A stretch of DNA of 64,000 nt from Acinetobacter sp. LoGeW2-3 (GTDB lineage: Bacteria > Pseudomonadota > Gammaproteobacteria > Pseudomonadales > Moraxellaceae). The position numbers and the translations under genes are program-made. Below, piece after piece: positions 7,940 through 14,486 of this stretch. The stretch lies in assembly GCF_002688565.1 (NCBI RefSeq), contig NZ_CP024012.1, positions 115,400-179,399 on the forward strand, read 5' to 3'. The stretch's first letter is position 1, and every line of letters begins with the position of its first letter. The notes under the pieces were generated by a model. The model was not told where the DNA came from and did no database searches. It saw nothing but the letters and a program-made list of their open reading frames with translations.

Positions 7940-7940
7940 A

Positions 7941-8231
7941 ATGGTTAAAGTTTCTGATTTACCAAGTTTTGATATGGCTGAGTCACTCAAAACTGAAGAA
8001 GACATTGTGATGTATCTCAATATGGTTCTTGAAGAGAATGATCCAGCTGAATTAGCTCATGCGCTTGGTGTAATTGCAAAAGCTCGTGGCATGACTCAAA
8101 TTGCGAAAGAAGCAGGAATTGGGCGTGAGGCACTGTACAAAGCCCTACGTCAGGATTCAGCACCACGTTTTGACACGATTAATCGTGTAGTGAATGCTTT
8201 AGGCCTAAAACTCACAGTACAGCACGCCTAA
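7941..8231 (+). CDS. Cognate HTH antitoxin (addiction module antidote family)
   Basis: The 96-residue protein contains ALGVIAKARGMTQIAKEAGIGREALYKAL, a Cro/C1-like helix-turn-helix found in addiction-module antidote proteins. The ATG at 7941 follows GGAGG at 7930-7934 and is 1 bp from the toxin stop, so translation is coupled. It should neutralise the upstream toxin and bind the palindrome at 7598-7617. A hairpin terminator follows at 8250. Confidence 0.88.
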   Translation: MVKVSDLPSFDMAESLKTEEDIVMYLNMVLEENDPAELAHALGVIAKARGMTQIAKEAGIGREALYKALRQDSAPRFDTINRVVNALGLKLTVQHA

Positions 8232-8249
8232 AACTTTAAAAAATATAGT

Positions 8250-8278
8250 AAAAATGGGACCCAAAGGCTCCCATTTTT
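8250..8278 (+). terminator. Terminator after the HigBA-like pair
   Basis: The inverted repeat AAAAATGGGA / TCCCATTTTT (with an inner CC-AAA-GG stem) ends in a T-run and stops 2 bp before pdif site 3. Confidence 0.75.
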
Positions 8279-8279
8279 A

Positions 8280-8307
8280 GCTTCGTATAAGGTGTATTAT
8301 GTTAATT
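8280..8307 (+). other. pdif site 3
   Basis: XerC-like GCTTCGTATAA (8280-8290), spacer GGTGTA, XerD-like TTATGTTAATT (8297-8307). It is in the same orientation as sites 1 and 2 and opposite to site 4, with which it flanks a three-gene module. Confidence 0.85.
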
Positions 8308-8324
8308 TTAGGAAATCTTAAGCT

Positions 8325-8867
8325 TTAGCCAACATAATCTTCAGTTGATATTACTTGAGCATATGCAAATTCAAAAGCGGCCATTAATGTTGCATGGACA
8401 TGACCAGCAGGTACTTTAACGCCATTAAATTCCAAGTCTAGTGTTGCACAAGCATCATGTATCACTTTTACCTTATAACCAAAATCAGAAGCAGCACGAA
8501 CAGCAGCATCAACACACATATGGGTCATAGCACCAATCACGACTAACTCAGTCACTTGATTGCTATCTAAAATTTCTTTGAGATTCGTATTTAAGAACGC
8601 ATTGATGTGATTTTTAATGATTACAGCTTCATCTTCTTGCGGCTTAACTGTGTCCTGAAATTCAATACCATTTGAGCTAGGTTCAAATATAGGAGATTCA
8701 GCATCAGCAATATGTTGGACATGAATCACTTGAGTACCCAGTTGACGGGCCTTCGCAATTACGTTCACTGCATTAGCAGCAGCTTGTTCAATATTTACCA
8801 ATGGTAATTTACCTGTAGGTAGATATTCATTTTGTAAGTCGATAACTAATAAAACTGATTTTGACAT
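8325..8867 (-). CDS. Isochorismatase-family cysteine hydrolase
   Basis: The 180-residue protein has the isochorismatase-like alpha/beta fold with the catalytic triad visible as Asp10 (LLVIDLQNEY), Lys85 (IIKNHINAF) and Cys118 (AMTHMCVDAAVR). Family members hydrolyse amides or isochorismate-type ethers; the substrate cannot be assigned. It is preceded by an AAGGAATAGG-type ribosome-binding site. It sits in the pdif 3-4 module with a metallo-beta-lactamase-fold protein and a divergent AraC regulator whose GATase-like domain senses small molecules. The three may form one detoxification or amide-use unit (inference). Confidence 0.86.
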   Translation of the reverse strand: MSKSVLLVIDLQNEYLPTGKLPLVNIEQAAANAVNVIAKARQLGTQVIHVQHIADAESPIFEPSSNGIEFQDTVKPQEDEAVIIKNHINAFLNTNLKEILDSNQVTELVVIGAMTHMCVDAAVRAASDFGYKVKVIHDACATLDLEFNGVKVPAGHVHATLMAAFEFAYAQVISTEDYVG

Positions 8868-8950
8868 ACCTATTCCTTTACTTAACTAATATTTGTTTTG
8901 TTCTACTTATATTTTAAAGAAGTGGAATGCTTCCACTTCTTTAAGTTACT

Positions 8951-9835
8951 TTAGAAGGAAAGCGTTTCACCATCGATAGGAATTAAAACCTTATCTTGGA
9001 TTCCTTTGTCTTTTACGTACTCTGCAAGCTCAGCACGTGTTACCGACATGTGGTTAATTGCATCCATGTGAACAGCAACCACTTTAGCATTTGGTGCTTT
9101 CTGAGTTGCACGATAAGTATCTTCTTTGCCCATAATAATGGATTCTTTAAAGCCATCAACCAAAGCATTACCAGTATTCAATACAATTACATCAGGTTTA
9201 AATGTTTGAATCGCTTGATCAACTTCAGAACGCCAGATGGTATCTCCTGCCACATAAACCGTTTCATGGCCAGCAGCTTCAAATACCACACCCATTGCTT
9301 CACCTAATCCAGCTTTAAGCTTAGGAATACGGTACATGGCATCAGTACCGTGTTGACCACCAGTTTTAGTGAGCTTAATCCCTTCAAAGGTCGCTTGAGT
9401 TAATACACGAACATCTTTGAAGCCTTGTGACTGAATGATTTTCTGGTCTTCTTTATTCTGTACGAATAAAGGCATATCTTTCGGAATCGCCGCTTGTGCT
9501 GCATCATCCCAATGATCTAAATGGGTATGGGTCACGATTACCGCATCTACACCTTCTAAAATCGTTTCGGGCTTGATAGGCAAATCGACTAATGGGTTCC
9601 GTAAATAGCTACGATGAGTATCAGGAAAACCTTCATAGAACCCTTTTTTAGCAAACATTGGGTCAATTAAAAAAGTCGTATCAGCATAGGTTACTTTAAT
9701 CGTTGCATTGCGAATTTCTTGTATATGCGTAACTTTAGAAGTATCTCGCTGAACCACCTTATCATTCGCATATAAATGGACTGAAGCCATTGCCAGAGAG
9801 AGTGCAATAACAGAGCTACTTAAAATTTTATTCAT
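8951..9835 (-). CDS. Exported metallo-beta-lactamase-fold hydrolase
   Basis: The 294-residue protein has a signal peptide (MNKILSSSVIALSLAMASVHLYA) and the metal motif HTHLDHWD at residues 103-110 (His103, His105, Asp107, His108). Further likely ligands are in TGGQHGTD and VAGDTIW, and a late histidine in VVAVHMDAINH. It resembles UlaG/YtnP-like periplasmic hydrolases rather than antibiotic beta-lactamases; the substrate is unknown. It is divergent from the AraC-type gene across 118 bp and lies 83 bp from the isochorismatase gene, inside the pdif 3-4 module. Confidence 0.85.
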   Translation of the reverse strand: MNKILSSSVIALSLAMASVHLYANDKVVQRDTSKVTHIQEIRNATIKVTYADTTFLIDPMFAKKGFYEGFPDTHRSYLRNPLVDLPIKPETILEGVDAVIVTHTHLDHWDDAAQAAIPKDMPLFVQNKEDQKIIQSQGFKDVRVLTQATFEGIKLTKTGGQHGTDAMYRIPKLKAGLGEAMGVVFEAAGHETVYVAGDTIWRSEVDQAIQTFKPDVIVLNTGNALVDGFKESIIMGKEDTYRATQKAPNAKVVAVHMDAINHMSVTRAELAEYVKDKGIQDKVLIPIDGETLSF

Positions 9836-9953
9836 GTTCCAGATCCAATCATTTAGTCATACTCGAATCATGATAGGAAAAATTAAACAATAAAATTGTC
9901 CTTAAGGACAATCATCGAAACTATTAGGACAAAATGCTATATTTACATTTTTA

Positions 9954-10946
9954 ATGGAGAAATTTGAAGTGGCGATACCTCGTATAGGACTATTTATATA
10001 TCCGAATATAAATCCATTTCACTTTTCAGTTCCTCATATTATTTTTAATACAAAGATTGGCGATAAACCTTTATTCGAGCTGAAAATATTCTCTCTTGAC
10101 AACCAACCTGTCAAAACTGGAAGTGCCATGTCAATTATGCCTGATGGTGGAGTCGAACTTATTAATGACTTTGATCTTGTCATCATTCCGGGCTGGGACG
10201 ATTTCAATCATGTACCTGAACAGATGCTAATAGATAAACTAAATCAAGCACATAAAAATGGATCTAGAATAGTCGGTTTGTGTTATGGCACTTATGCATT
10301 GGCATATGCAGGCTTACTCAACCATAAAAAGGCAGCAACACATTGGATGGCTGAACAAGATTTCAGTAAGCGGTTTCCACAGGTTCAACTTGATCATGAT
10401 GCCCTGTACGTAGAAGACCAAAGGATTGTCACCTCTGCAGGAACAGGTGCTGCACTAGATTGCTGTTTATACTTGGTACGTGAAATTTATAATGCACATA
10501 TTGCTAATAAGGTTTCCCGAGTTATGGTCATTCCCCCTCATCGTGAAGGTGGACAGGCACAATTCATTGAGCAACCAGTAGCCAAATCTGGTCAAGATGC
10601 TCAAATTAACCTTTTACTCGATTTCTTAAGACAAAATTTAGCGATACAGCATAGTATTGAAAGCTTAGCTAAACGTGCTCATATGACACGTAGAACATTT
10701 ACACGACACTTTAAAAAAGCCACTGGTATGACGCCAGTTGATTGGCTAAATACCGAAAGAATTAGGTTTAGCTGTGAATTATTAGAAACCACAAGCTTGT
10801 CTATCGAAAAGATTACCGAACTTGCAGGGTTCAACAATACCGTGTCATTTAGAAAGAATTTCCGTGAAAAATACAGTACAAGCCCTCAGGCATGGAGAAA
10901 AGCTTTTGGGAACATTAATGAGAATAATCCGCTCCATTTAATATAA
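9954..10946 (+). CDS. GlxA-type AraC-family regulator (DJ-1/PfpI sensor plus AraC HTH)
   Basis: The 330-residue protein combines an N-terminal DJ-1/PfpI class I amidotransferase-like domain (about 1-190, with IVGLCYGTYALAYAGLL placing a cysteine at the nucleophile elbow) and a C-terminal pair of AraC helix-turn-helices (about 225-320; HMTRRTFTRHFKKATGMTPVDWLNTERIR). Such proteins (GlxA/FtrA type) activate genes for amine and amide catabolism. It is divergent from the metallo-beta-lactamase-fold gene, the obvious target. The last codons and stop overlap the XerD half of pdif site 4, so the reading frame depends on the recombination site sequence. Confidence 0.88.
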   Translation: MEKFEVAIPRIGLFIYPNINPFHFSVPHIIFNTKIGDKPLFELKIFSLDNQPVKTGSAMSIMPDGGVELINDFDLVIIPGWDDFNHVPEQMLIDKLNQAHKNGSRIVGLCYGTYALAYAGLLNHKKAATHWMAEQDFSKRFPQVQLDHDALYVEDQRIVTSAGTGAALDCCLYLVREIYNAHIANKVSRVMVIPPHREGGQAQFIEQPVAKSGQDAQINLLLDFLRQNLAIQHSIESLAKRAHMTRRTFTRHFKKATGMTPVDWLNTERIRFSCELLETTSLSIEKITELAGFNNTVSFRKNFREKYSTSPQAWRKAFGNINENNPLHLI

Positions 10947-10963
10947 TGGATATTATACGAAGT
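10936..10963 (-). other. pdif site 4 (inverted), overlapping the AraC-type gene end
   Basis: On the minus strand it reads XerC-like ACTTCGTATAA (10963-10953), spacer TATCCA, XerD-like TTATATTAAAT (10946-10936). Orientation is opposite to sites 1-3. The stop codon of the AraC-type gene lies inside the XerD half. Confidence 0.82.
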
Positions 10964-11151
10964 ACACTTGTATATTATTTTAAAATCAACAACTTAAAAA
11001 TTTAGTCATGACTAAGAAATCAGCAGAAATCCACTTTTGTAATAAGTCGATGAGTTTTTAAGCGAATCTGTAACATTTTGCCAAGAAAATTGGTTATTAA
11101 ATAATCAATTTAATAGTCAGTGCCCATTTCATGCGGATCCAGGTTGCGAAA

Positions 11152-11174
11152 TTATCCCCAATTGCTGTGGATAA
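11152..11174. promoter_or_regulatory. Inverted pair of DnaA-box-like 9-mers upstream of sRNA candidate 1
   Basis: TTATCCCCA (11152-11160) and TGTGGATAA (11166-11174) are inverted around a 5-bp spacer. The second is a perfect complement of the E. coli DnaA box TTATCCACA and the first has one mismatch. The same structure, with both halves perfect, precedes the second sRNA candidate at 34322-34344. A -10-like TATTTT follows at 11184. Confidence 0.6.
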
Positions 11175-11194
11175 AATTTAGGCTATTTTGTAGG

Positions 11195-11382
11195 TTAGAA
11201 CGTACAAGGATATCGGTCCTTTGCGGCTATTTAGATGACCTCAAATTTCCTATGATGAAGTCATCAGGAACAGGAAGTTCCATAACATAAAACAATAATT
11301 ATAAGTTATTACACATGGACCAGAGGGCATAACCGCACACTAAGAAAAAGTAAAAAACCCTGGCAGGATGCCAGGGTTTTTT
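11195..11382 (+). ncRNA. Candidate Csr/Rsm-type small RNA, copy 1
   Basis: No coding frame fits this segment. It contains five GGA motifs, two in convincing hairpin loops: GGAAC-AGGAA-GUUCC at 11267-11281 and CCCUGGCA-GGA-UGCCAGGG at 11358-11376. The latter is also the rho-independent terminator (A-run before, T-run after, 11352-11382). A longer stem pairs GATGAC (11234-11239) with GTCATC (11260-11265). GGA-loop hairpins are the hallmark of RNAs that titrate CsrA/RsmA. A related sequence at 34.36 kb shares CCTTTGCGGCTA, the upstream palindrome and the terminator stem. The 5' end is estimated from the -10-like TATTTT. The class assignment is inference. Confidence 0.5.
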
Positions 11383-11400
11383 ATAGTCTGAATATAGTAA

Positions 11401-11718
11401 TTAGCGAGCAGTAGTATCTAATTGGTTTTGATTGATAAATTTAATTAGCGTATCTTGAATAAACTCTTCTAGTTCAATACCTTGCTGTTTAATTATGTTT
11501 TCAACCTTTGTAATAATTTCGCTCTCTAACTCAAATGAGATTTCTGCTGAAGTCGACATCAGTAAATCATAGTTGTTTTCTACGATTTTTCTAAAAGCTT
11601 CTTCTAGATTATTCTGGGATGGGACATTGAAGGATAGCCGTAGAGAACTATTAATAATTTCAACATGCGTATATCCAAGATATTCTGTACTTTTTCCGAC
11701 AAATCCTAAATGCTTCAT
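11401..11718 (-). CDS. Small protein with a C-terminal ribbon-helix-helix-like segment
   Basis: I do not recognise this 105-residue protein. Its C-terminal third (SAEISFELESEIITKVENIIKQQGIELEEFIQDTLIKFI) has the length and pattern of a ribbon-helix-helix DNA-binding or antitoxin domain: a short beta strand, then two helices with hydrophobic spacing. The N-terminal part is not characteristic. It is 54 bp downstream of the toxin-antitoxin pair on the same strand, so it may be the third gene of that unit or an orphan antitoxin. No toxin partner overlaps it. The gene converges on the sRNA terminator. Confidence 0.55.
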   Translation of the reverse strand: MKHLGFVGKSTEYLGYTHVEIINSSLRLSFNVPSQNNLEEAFRKIVENNYDLLMSTSAEISFELESEIITKVENIIKQQGIELEEFIQDTLIKFINQNQLDTTAR

Positions 11719-11772
11719 AATAGTTCTCGAATCTAGTAATAGCGAATAGCCCTTAATCGAGAGCTATCTAAA

Positions 11773-12087
11773 TCAAGCTAGGCTTTCTTTTACAAATTTT
11801 GGATCAACAATAAATAATCTAATAAGTGATGTTGCGGCTCCTGAAGGTCTTCTAGCACCTTGTTCCCAAGATTCAAGTGTACGTCTTGAAACACCAAGGA
11901 GTTTGGCAAACTGTTCTTGTGTAAGTTGTGCCTTTCTACGAGCTAATGCTACATCTGTCTCAGTGATTACAGTTCTTTTAGCAGCATTATTAGCAAGCAT
12001 ATCATCTATACCTTGCAATATTTCAGCTTCAATATCTCTTGTTGCTTCAAAAGCTTCGAGTTCTTTTTCAGTCATTAAACGAGTCAT
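11773..12087 (-). CDS. HigA/NadS-type XRE antitoxin
   Basis: The 104-residue protein has a Cro/C1-type helix-turn-helix in its second half (LARRKAQLTQEQFAKLLGVSRRTLESWEQGARRPSGAATSLIRL), the pattern of NadS/HigA antitoxins encoded after their toxin. The start at 12087 overlaps the toxin 3' end by 20 bp and is preceded by GGAGAAATTAA on the minus strand; an ATG at 12075 is an alternative. It should neutralise the upstream RelE-like toxin and autorepress through the repeats at 12403-12442. Confidence 0.87.
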   Translation of the reverse strand: MTRLMTEKELEAFEATRDIEAEILQGIDDMLANNAAKRTVITETDVALARRKAQLTQEQFAKLLGVSRRTLESWEQGARRPSGAATSLIRLFIVDPKFVKESLA

Positions 12088-12391
12088 TTAATTTCTCCAC
12101 CAATGCTTGAAGAGTTTTCTTACTAAGCTGTACCGTTTGCTTTTTACTGTACAGAGTTAATAGCCAGATCTCTCCATTTGTTAAACGATTAAAGTAGATG
12201 ACTCTGACACCAGCACTTTTACCTCTGCCCCCGCTCGTCCATCTAATTTTACGAATACCACCTGAATTAGGCTCTACATCTCCAGCTTCAGGATTTAATG
12301 CCAAGAATGTTTTAAATTCTTCGTACTCTTCCTGGGACCAATAAACAAGACAGTATTTAGTAAATAATGGGGTTTCACATATTGTATACAT
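12068..12391 (-). CDS. RelE/HigB-type toxin
   Basis: The 107-residue protein contains GGIRKIRWTSGGRGKSAGVRVIYFNR and IWLLTLYSKKQ, the core of RelE-superfamily toxins paired with NadS-type antitoxins: basic strand residues followed by a conserved YSK. It is probably a ribosome-dependent mRNA interferase. The 3' end overlaps the antitoxin gene by 20 bp, a toxin-first order typical of HigBA. Upstream inverted repeats are likely operators. It is outside the four recognised pdif sites but inside the segment bounded by inverted IS ends. Confidence 0.87.
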   Translation of the reverse strand: MYTICETPLFTKYCLVYWSQEEYEEFKTFLALNPEAGDVEPNSGGIRKIRWTSGGRGKSAGVRVIYFNRLTNGEIWLLTLYSKKQTVQLSKKTLQALVEKLNDSFND

Positions 12392-12402
12392 TGCTGATGT
12401 TC

Positions 12403-12442
12403 ATACTACCCTGTAGTAATTTATCATATACCACTATGTAGT
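12403..12442. promoter_or_regulatory. Two inverted-repeat operators upstream of the HigBA-type operon
   Basis: ACTACCCTGTAGT at 12405-12417 and ACTATGTAGT at 12433-12442 are related inverted repeats (ACTAC/GTAGT), 11-30 bp before the toxin start. The arrangement suggests two antitoxin-binding sites across the promoter. Confidence 0.6.
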
Positions 12443-12629
12443 ATTATTGAATATTAATTTTCATCTTTTTGATTATTTAGATTTAAAAAGCTGAGTTCTT
12501 ATATAATTCTGAGGGTAAAGGCTATCAAATATGCATACGTAAAATTCTGTGTGAAACAATATTGAAGAATTCAAAAATCACCCTTTAGATTAGGAGCAAT
12601 AGGATGAACTACTTTGCACAGGATCCCTT

Positions 12630-12647
12630 CTAGGTAATGTTACCTAG
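12630..12647 (+). promoter_or_regulatory. Palindrome touching the ribosome-binding site of the 12.66 kb gene
   Basis: CTAGGTAATGTTACCTAG is a perfect inverted repeat whose last bases are part of the Shine-Dalgarno TAGGAGGA. Folding in RNA could mask the start of the ribosome-binding site; alternatively it is a DNA operator. Confidence 0.4.
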
Positions 12648-12655
12648 GAGGAATC

Positions 12656-12964
12656 ATGAAAAGACTGAGATCTCAGTATCATCAATCTGTAAAAAAGCCA
12701 CATCCTAATGATTATTTTTATAAACGCTTTCCTAATGTGAAAAGCGTTTATCATAAAAAATTCAGTACACACCAAGAGAAAAGCTTTTATTCAATTCATT
12801 GCATTGAATATAAAGACTATCCTCTTAAACTTCGTGTAGCGCGAGGGCCTGGTCTAGCTGAAGCATGGGATGATCTTCCAGCATATGTCTATAAAGTTGC
12901 TAAAAGTTGGAAGCATAATTCCAGAAGACAGCATCAGTACTACAAAGAACATGAACAACACTAA
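12656..12964 (+). CDS. Small basic protein, function unknown
   Basis: The 102-residue protein is very rich in Lys, His, Arg and Tyr (for example HHKK-like tracts and YKVAKSWKHNSRRQHQYYKEHEQH at the end) and has no signal peptide or membrane segment. I do not recognise a family. A strong ribosome-binding site (TAGGAGGA, 5 bp from the ATG) and a clean terminator directly after the stop support a real gene. The central motif LRVARGPGLAEAWDDLP is the least compositionally biased part. The high charge suggests nucleic-acid binding, which is inference. Confidence 0.6.
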   Translation: MKRLRSQYHQSVKKPHPNDYFYKRFPNVKSVYHKKFSTHQEKSFYSIHCIEYKDYPLKLRVARGPGLAEAWDDLPAYVYKVAKSWKHNSRRQHQYYKEHEQH

Positions 12965-12965
12965 G

Positions 12966-12995
12966 AAAAATGAGGGAGTTTTTCCCTCATTTTTT
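12966..12995 (+). terminator. Terminator after the 12.66 kb gene
   Basis: The inverted repeat AAAAATGAGGGA / TCCCTCATTTTT around a short T-rich loop sits 2 bp after the stop codon. Confidence 0.8.
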
Positions 12996-13129
12996 GTATA
13001 AAACTCATTCTAAAAGACTGATTATTAGAAATAGATAAAGGATTCTGCATCATTGAAAGAGTAAAATTTATAAAATCAGAAGTATTGAAATTGCCTTCTG
13101 TTAACTTGATGAAATGAGTACTAAAACCT

Positions 13130-13396
13130 ATGAAAAGAGATGGAATTTTAGGACATGACCCTTCTGAAAAAATCATTTTTTGCTTTCTTTTTGAAAATGA
13201 TGAAAAGGTTATCTCGCTGTTCGTTCGCTATTCAGATGAAAATACGATGAATATTGCAAAGCAGTCAGTCACTTTACATAGCCTATTTTGGAAATCAGAT
13301 ACGAGTGCACAAAATTTGAAGGAATTATTTGAAACTGATCCTTCCTTAGTAAATTTAGGCGTAGAGTTTTGGGCAGAATTTTTTTCAAAGCAATAA
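13130..13396 (+). CDS. Hypothetical 88-residue protein preceding a broken antitoxin gene
   Basis: I do not recognise this protein. It is 88 residues long, begins MKRDGILGHDPSEKIIF and ends WAEFFSKQ; it looks soluble and weakly acidic. The only contextual clue is that it lies 34 bp before a gene whose first 45-50 codons resemble a HigA/NadS-type antitoxin, so it might be the toxin of that pair, although it lacks RelE-like motifs. The ribosome-binding site is weak, and a small exon-like remnant cannot be excluded. Confidence 0.4.
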   Translation: MKRDGILGHDPSEKIIFCFLFENDEKVISLFVRYSDENTMNIAKQSVTLHSLFWKSDTSAQNLKELFETDPSLVNLGVEFWAEFFSKQ

Positions 13397-13430
13397 AAGA
13401 AATCGATTTTACTTTAGAAAGGACAATTTA

Positions 13431-13585
13431 ATGGATAAAAAACTATTTGATCATCTAGTCCTTTCCCTAAAAGAAGCAGGCACCATCAAACACGATGAAA
13501 TTCTGGCAAGCCGGATCACAGACCTTAGACTGGCCGCTAATAAAACACTCCCTGAAAAAAATGAAGTTAATCCCAACATAGTTTT
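13431..13585 (+). pseudogene. Antitoxin gene truncated by an IS end
   Basis: MDKKLFDHLVLSLKEAGTIKHDEILASRI resembles the N-terminal segment of HigA/NadS-type antitoxins, in which an XRE helix-turn-helix normally follows. Here, after about 50 codons, the frame enters the IS1202-type terminal sequence at about 13586 and stops at 13613, so the DNA-binding domain is lost. AAAGGA gives a good ribosome-binding site, so a truncated peptide may still be made. Confidence 0.6.
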
Positions 13586-13636
13586 AGGACATTTCTATTT
13601 GGTTATTAGGTAGGACATTTCTACTTGGGAATAACA
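13586..13636. mobile_element. Solo end of the IS1202-type element, inverted relative to 4022
   Basis: About 50 bp (from AGGACATTTCTATTTGG to CTTGGGAATAACA) is the reverse complement of 4022-4072 with essentially one mismatch. No transposase accompanies it. It interrupts the antitoxin gene on its left and is the right boundary of the accessory segment that starts at the intact IS. Confidence 0.75.
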
Positions 13637-13766
13637 ATAATCAATAGCTAGTAGTTCAACATACTTAAAGCGTATTCAAGGGCTAAAAATTATAGAAATC
13701 TACCCTACTTAATACGTTTAATTTTCAAGAAAATAACACTGGTTGAGCTTTGGGAACGTAAAAATG

Positions 13767-13798
13767 ATATGGCTGCCGATTGATACCAGCAGCCATAT
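13767..13798 (-). terminator. Terminator of the mgd-folD-purU operon
   Basis: The inverted repeat ATATGGCTGC / GCAGCCATAT lies just downstream of the last gene, with a T-run on the minus strand beyond it (complement of 13760-13764). Confidence 0.75.
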
Positions 13799-13823
13799 GG
13801 AAGGGCTTATAGTTGGAGGAACT

Positions 13824-14483
13824 TTAAAGTAGTGTGTTAACACCTATTACTTTACCGTTAAATTCAATTATTGCATCAATCAGCACTTCCCATAAATACA
13901 ATGATGCAGAGCGATCACACAGAATGCTAAATTTCGGACAGATTTCATCGCTGACATTCAGCACAATCGCATTAATACGTGCTACTGAAGTCTGCACGAT
14001 CTGACCCGGCTTAAATTCTTCGGAACTGAGGTCAACACCGCAAAGCTTCGCCATAATGGCTGATACATAATCTCCAGTAAGCATCATCCATGCATGGCTA
14101 TCTTGGCGAGGTAACAAATAATTGAGAGACTCATCCATCTGCCAATCAGCTTCAAGTGCAGCGGCTTTGTCACCGAAATCCTTTAATGATCCTAGAACCA
14201 GATATTCAGTTGCAGACAGACACCCAACAAAACTGCCATCGTCCTGTGCAAGTACGGTATTTGGTACTTCTGGTGTGCGATATCCTTTTTGCTGCAAATA
14301 TGTCTCTGCATCTACACCACGGAAGCCAACACGAGATAAATGAGTCAGATCAATCAGGCCGCAGCGTTTAAGCTGCTCCTGCTGATTTGGTGTAGTCAGA
14401 AAATATTTGCCTGAACCATAAGCATCATATTTTTCAAATGTGCGCTGAATTAAACTGCGCTCTGCCTGATATAGATTTTGCAT
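13824..14483 (-). CDS. mgdD: N-methylglutamate dehydrogenase / sarcosine oxidase gamma-type subunit
   Basis: The 219-residue protein matches the SoxG (gamma) subunit of heterotetrameric sarcosine oxidase and the equivalent subunit of N-methylglutamate dehydrogenase, a degenerate GcvT-like fold (GLIDLTHLSRVGFRGVDAETYLQQKGY near residues 42-68). Gamma has a structural role in the complex. It is the last gene of purU-folD-mgdABCD, 3 bp after the alpha subunit gene, and a terminator follows. Because gmaS is on the same plasmid I prefer the N-methylglutamate assignment; a sarcosine-specific enzyme cannot be excluded from sequence. Confidence 0.72.
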   Translation of the reverse strand: MQNLYQAERSLIQRTFEKYDAYGSGKYFLTTPNQQEQLKRCGLIDLTHLSRVGFRGVDAETYLQQKGYRTPEVPNTVLAQDDGSFVGCLSATEYLVLGSLKDFGDKAAALEADWQMDESLNYLLPRQDSHAWMMLTGDYVSAIMAKLCGVDLSSEEFKPGQIVQTSVARINAIVLNVSDEICPKFSILCDRSASLYLWEVLIDAIIEFNGKVIGVNTLL

Positions 14484-14486
14484 CGT

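Noticed and set aside
8951..9835. Antibiotic-resistance metallo-beta-lactamase
   Set aside because: The HTHLDHWD motif and overall pattern fit UlaG/YtnP-like hydrolases, not class B beta-lactamases.
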